Source: an uncultured Alphaproteobacteria bacterium
Lineage (GTDB): Bacteria > Pseudomonadota > Alphaproteobacteria > Methylaequorales > Methylaequoraceae
Assembly: GCA_902617375.1 (NCBI GenBank)
Contig: CACMWI010000001.1
Coordinates: forward strand, 1 to 64,000
DNA length: 64,000 nt
Reading direction: 5' to 3'
A program made the translations under genes and the position numbers. The notes beneath the pieces were generated by a model. The model saw nothing but the letters and a program-made list of their open reading frames with translations. It searched no databases and was not told the DNA's origin. Positions 62,965-64,000 of this stretch are shown piece by piece. The stretch's first letter is position 1. Each line of letters starts with the position of its first letter.

Positions 62965-63930
62965 CTAGGACTCAGGACTTATTACCACACCCCAGGGGAA
63001 ACGACCAACTTTGACGGATTTTTTTACTTTTAGTTTTTCCACATCAATTATTGAAACATCATTACTTACTCCATTAGTCGTAAGTAGAGTTTTCTGATCA
63101 GGAGTAAAGGCTAGTTGCCAAACTCTTTGACCTACGAGTAAATATTTAATTAGTTCCTTACTTTTTTGATCAATAACTGCAATTCTATTGGCAGGCCCCA
63201 ATGCAACAAAGGTATACTTACCATCATTGGTATGTCGAACACCAACAGGTTGTATGCTCTCTTCATTAACTCCTGGAATTTCGAATCCAATTGTGTGGGT
63301 AACCTCTTTCGTTGATGGGTTAATAACTTTAACAGTGCCTCCAATCTCAGCGGACACCCAGACTTCTTTGTCATTAGGGGTAAACATGGCTACTCTTGGT
63401 CTAGCATCAACCAAGACATTCTCTAAAATATCTAAAGTGCTTGTATCGATGAAGTGAGCCATATTTGTGGTCTCAGAGGTATTCACTAAAACTTTGCCAT
63501 CATTTGTTAAACCCATTCCTTCAGGTTCCACACCGACCGGTATATCATCAATGATCATTTTGTCATTCATATCTACTACAGTTACCATAGCGTCATCTTC
63601 GTTAGCTATATAGAGGGTTTCGTCATCGGGTGACAAAATAAATAACTCGGGATCAGGTCCAGAGGGTAGATAATATTTTAATTTAAGTGTTTTAGCTTCA
63701 CGCACTTCAACTCTGTCATCATCGGATGCACAAATTAACACAAGCTTTCCATCCTTAGACATGATTATACCTCTTGGTCTTTGACCAACTTCAACTGTTT
63801 TGATTACTTTATTTTTTTTTATATCGATAACGCTAACGGTGTTATCTTTTTCGTTTGTTATATACGCTAGGTTAGCAAAAGAGGTTTTTGCAGCAAATAT
63901 AAAGAGTAAGCAGAAGATAAATCTTTTCAT
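62965..63930 (-). CDS. Periplasmic beta-propeller (YVTN-type) protein, PQQ-associated
   Basis: A 321-residue exported protein (signal FIFCLLFIFAAKTSFA) built from about seven YVTN-like repeats, such as AYITNEKDNTVSVIDIKKNKVIKTVEVGQRPRGI, LYIANEDDAMVTVVDMNDK and VWVSAEIGGTVKVINPSTKEV. Propellers of this type are encoded with the PQQ-linked ABC transporter in alcohol-oxidising bacteria. It does not have the Trp-docking motifs or vicinal Cys of quinoprotein dehydrogenases, so it is not expected to bind PQQ as an enzyme. Confidence 0.87.
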   Translation of the reverse strand: MKRFIFCLLFIFAAKTSFANLAYITNEKDNTVSVIDIKKNKVIKTVEVGQRPRGIIMSKDGKLVLICASDDDRVEVREAKTLKLKYYLPSGPDPELFILSPDDETLYIANEDDAMVTVVDMNDKMIIDDIPVGVEPEGMGLTNDGKVLVNTSETTNMAHFIDTSTLDILENVLVDARPRVAMFTPNDKEVWVSAEIGGTVKVINPSTKEVTHTIGFEIPGVNEESIQPVGVRHTNDGKYTFVALGPANRIAVIDQKSKELIKYLLVGQRVWQLAFTPDQKTLLTTNGVSNDVSIIDVEKLKVKKSVKVGRFPWGVVISPES

Positions 63931-63951
63931 TGTATTAATGTATTAAAATTT

Positions 63952-63999
63952 TCAAAATTTACAAGTAGATTCAGGTTGATCTTTACCCAAAGTATCTAA
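63952..63999 (-). CDS. C-terminal end of an unidentified gene, partial
   Basis: On the minus strand a frame enters from the right edge and ends LGKDQPESTCKF with TGA at 63952-63954, 21 nt upstream of the propeller gene start. Its position matches the next gene of the PQQ-associated set. Sixteen codons are too few for an assignment, and it could be a chance frame. Confidence 0.35.
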   Translation of the reverse strand, partial: LDTLGKDQPESTCKF

Positions 64000-64000
64000 T

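Overview
The window is AT-rich, densely packed DNA from what looks like a small-genome alphaproteobacterium. It carries DUF2849-cysI-DUF934, a class I lysyl-tRNA synthetase, a CysN-CysC fusion, CobS/CobT, a hopanoid (hpn) locus and a bacterial-type methanol and formaldehyde oxidation system. Together these suggest a free-living, probably aquatic, aerobic methylotroph. I cannot assign a genus from sequence alone. No rRNA, tRNA, CRISPR array, prophage or insertion sequence was found.

Layout. Bases 1-10.1 kb: end of a J-domain gene, cobS-cobT (cobalt insertion into cobalamin), rpmB, a MeaB GTPase with an N-terminal helix-turn-helix, B12-dependent methylmalonyl-CoA mutase, a HAD protein, pyrD, a DUF952 gene and lysS. 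10.3-18.2 kb: assimilatory sulfur genes (DUF2849-cysI-DUF934 on the plus strand, cysH-cysD-cysNC on the minus strand) around groES-groEL with a perfect CIRCE operator. 18.3-20.1 kb: ctaA and an outer-membrane porin. 20.4-32.9 kb: hopanoid synthesis (hpnB, hpnC, dxs, hpnD, hpnE, shc, hpnG, hpnH, ispH, hpnA, hpnM).

32.9-49.3 kb: a nearly continuous island for tetrahydromethanopterin (H4MPT)- and methanofuran-linked formaldehyde oxidation. It holds the enzymes fae, mtdB, mch, fhcB, fhcD and fhcC, and many cofactor biosynthesis genes (mptG, ATP-grasp, CitG-like, MfnB-, MfnD-, MfnE- and MfnF-like, DUF447, pteroate-synthase-like, flavoprotein, FolB-like, pterin dehydratase-like and HisA-like). fhcA, which encodes the amidohydrolase subunit of the formyltransferase/hydrolase complex, is not in the window.

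49.4-64 kb: the periplasmic methanol oxidation block. It contains two unknown secreted proteins, a SoxYZ-like carrier, xoxF (lanthanide-type methanol dehydrogenase), xoxG, xoxJ, a BtuF-like protein and pseudoazurin. These are followed by pqqEDCBA, two small exported proteins, an ABC transporter and a beta-propeller protein of the PQQ-associated type. The inferred pathway is methanol to formaldehyde by XoxF with PQQ, electrons to XoxG, then formaldehyde to formate through Fae, MtdB, Mch and Fhc.

The least explained features are the HTH-MeaB fusion with a perfect palindrome at its start codon, palindromes upstream of cysI and hpnB, an ATP-grasp gene with no canonical start codon, a 23-residue peptide after fae, and several unknown secreted proteins beside xoxF and pqq.
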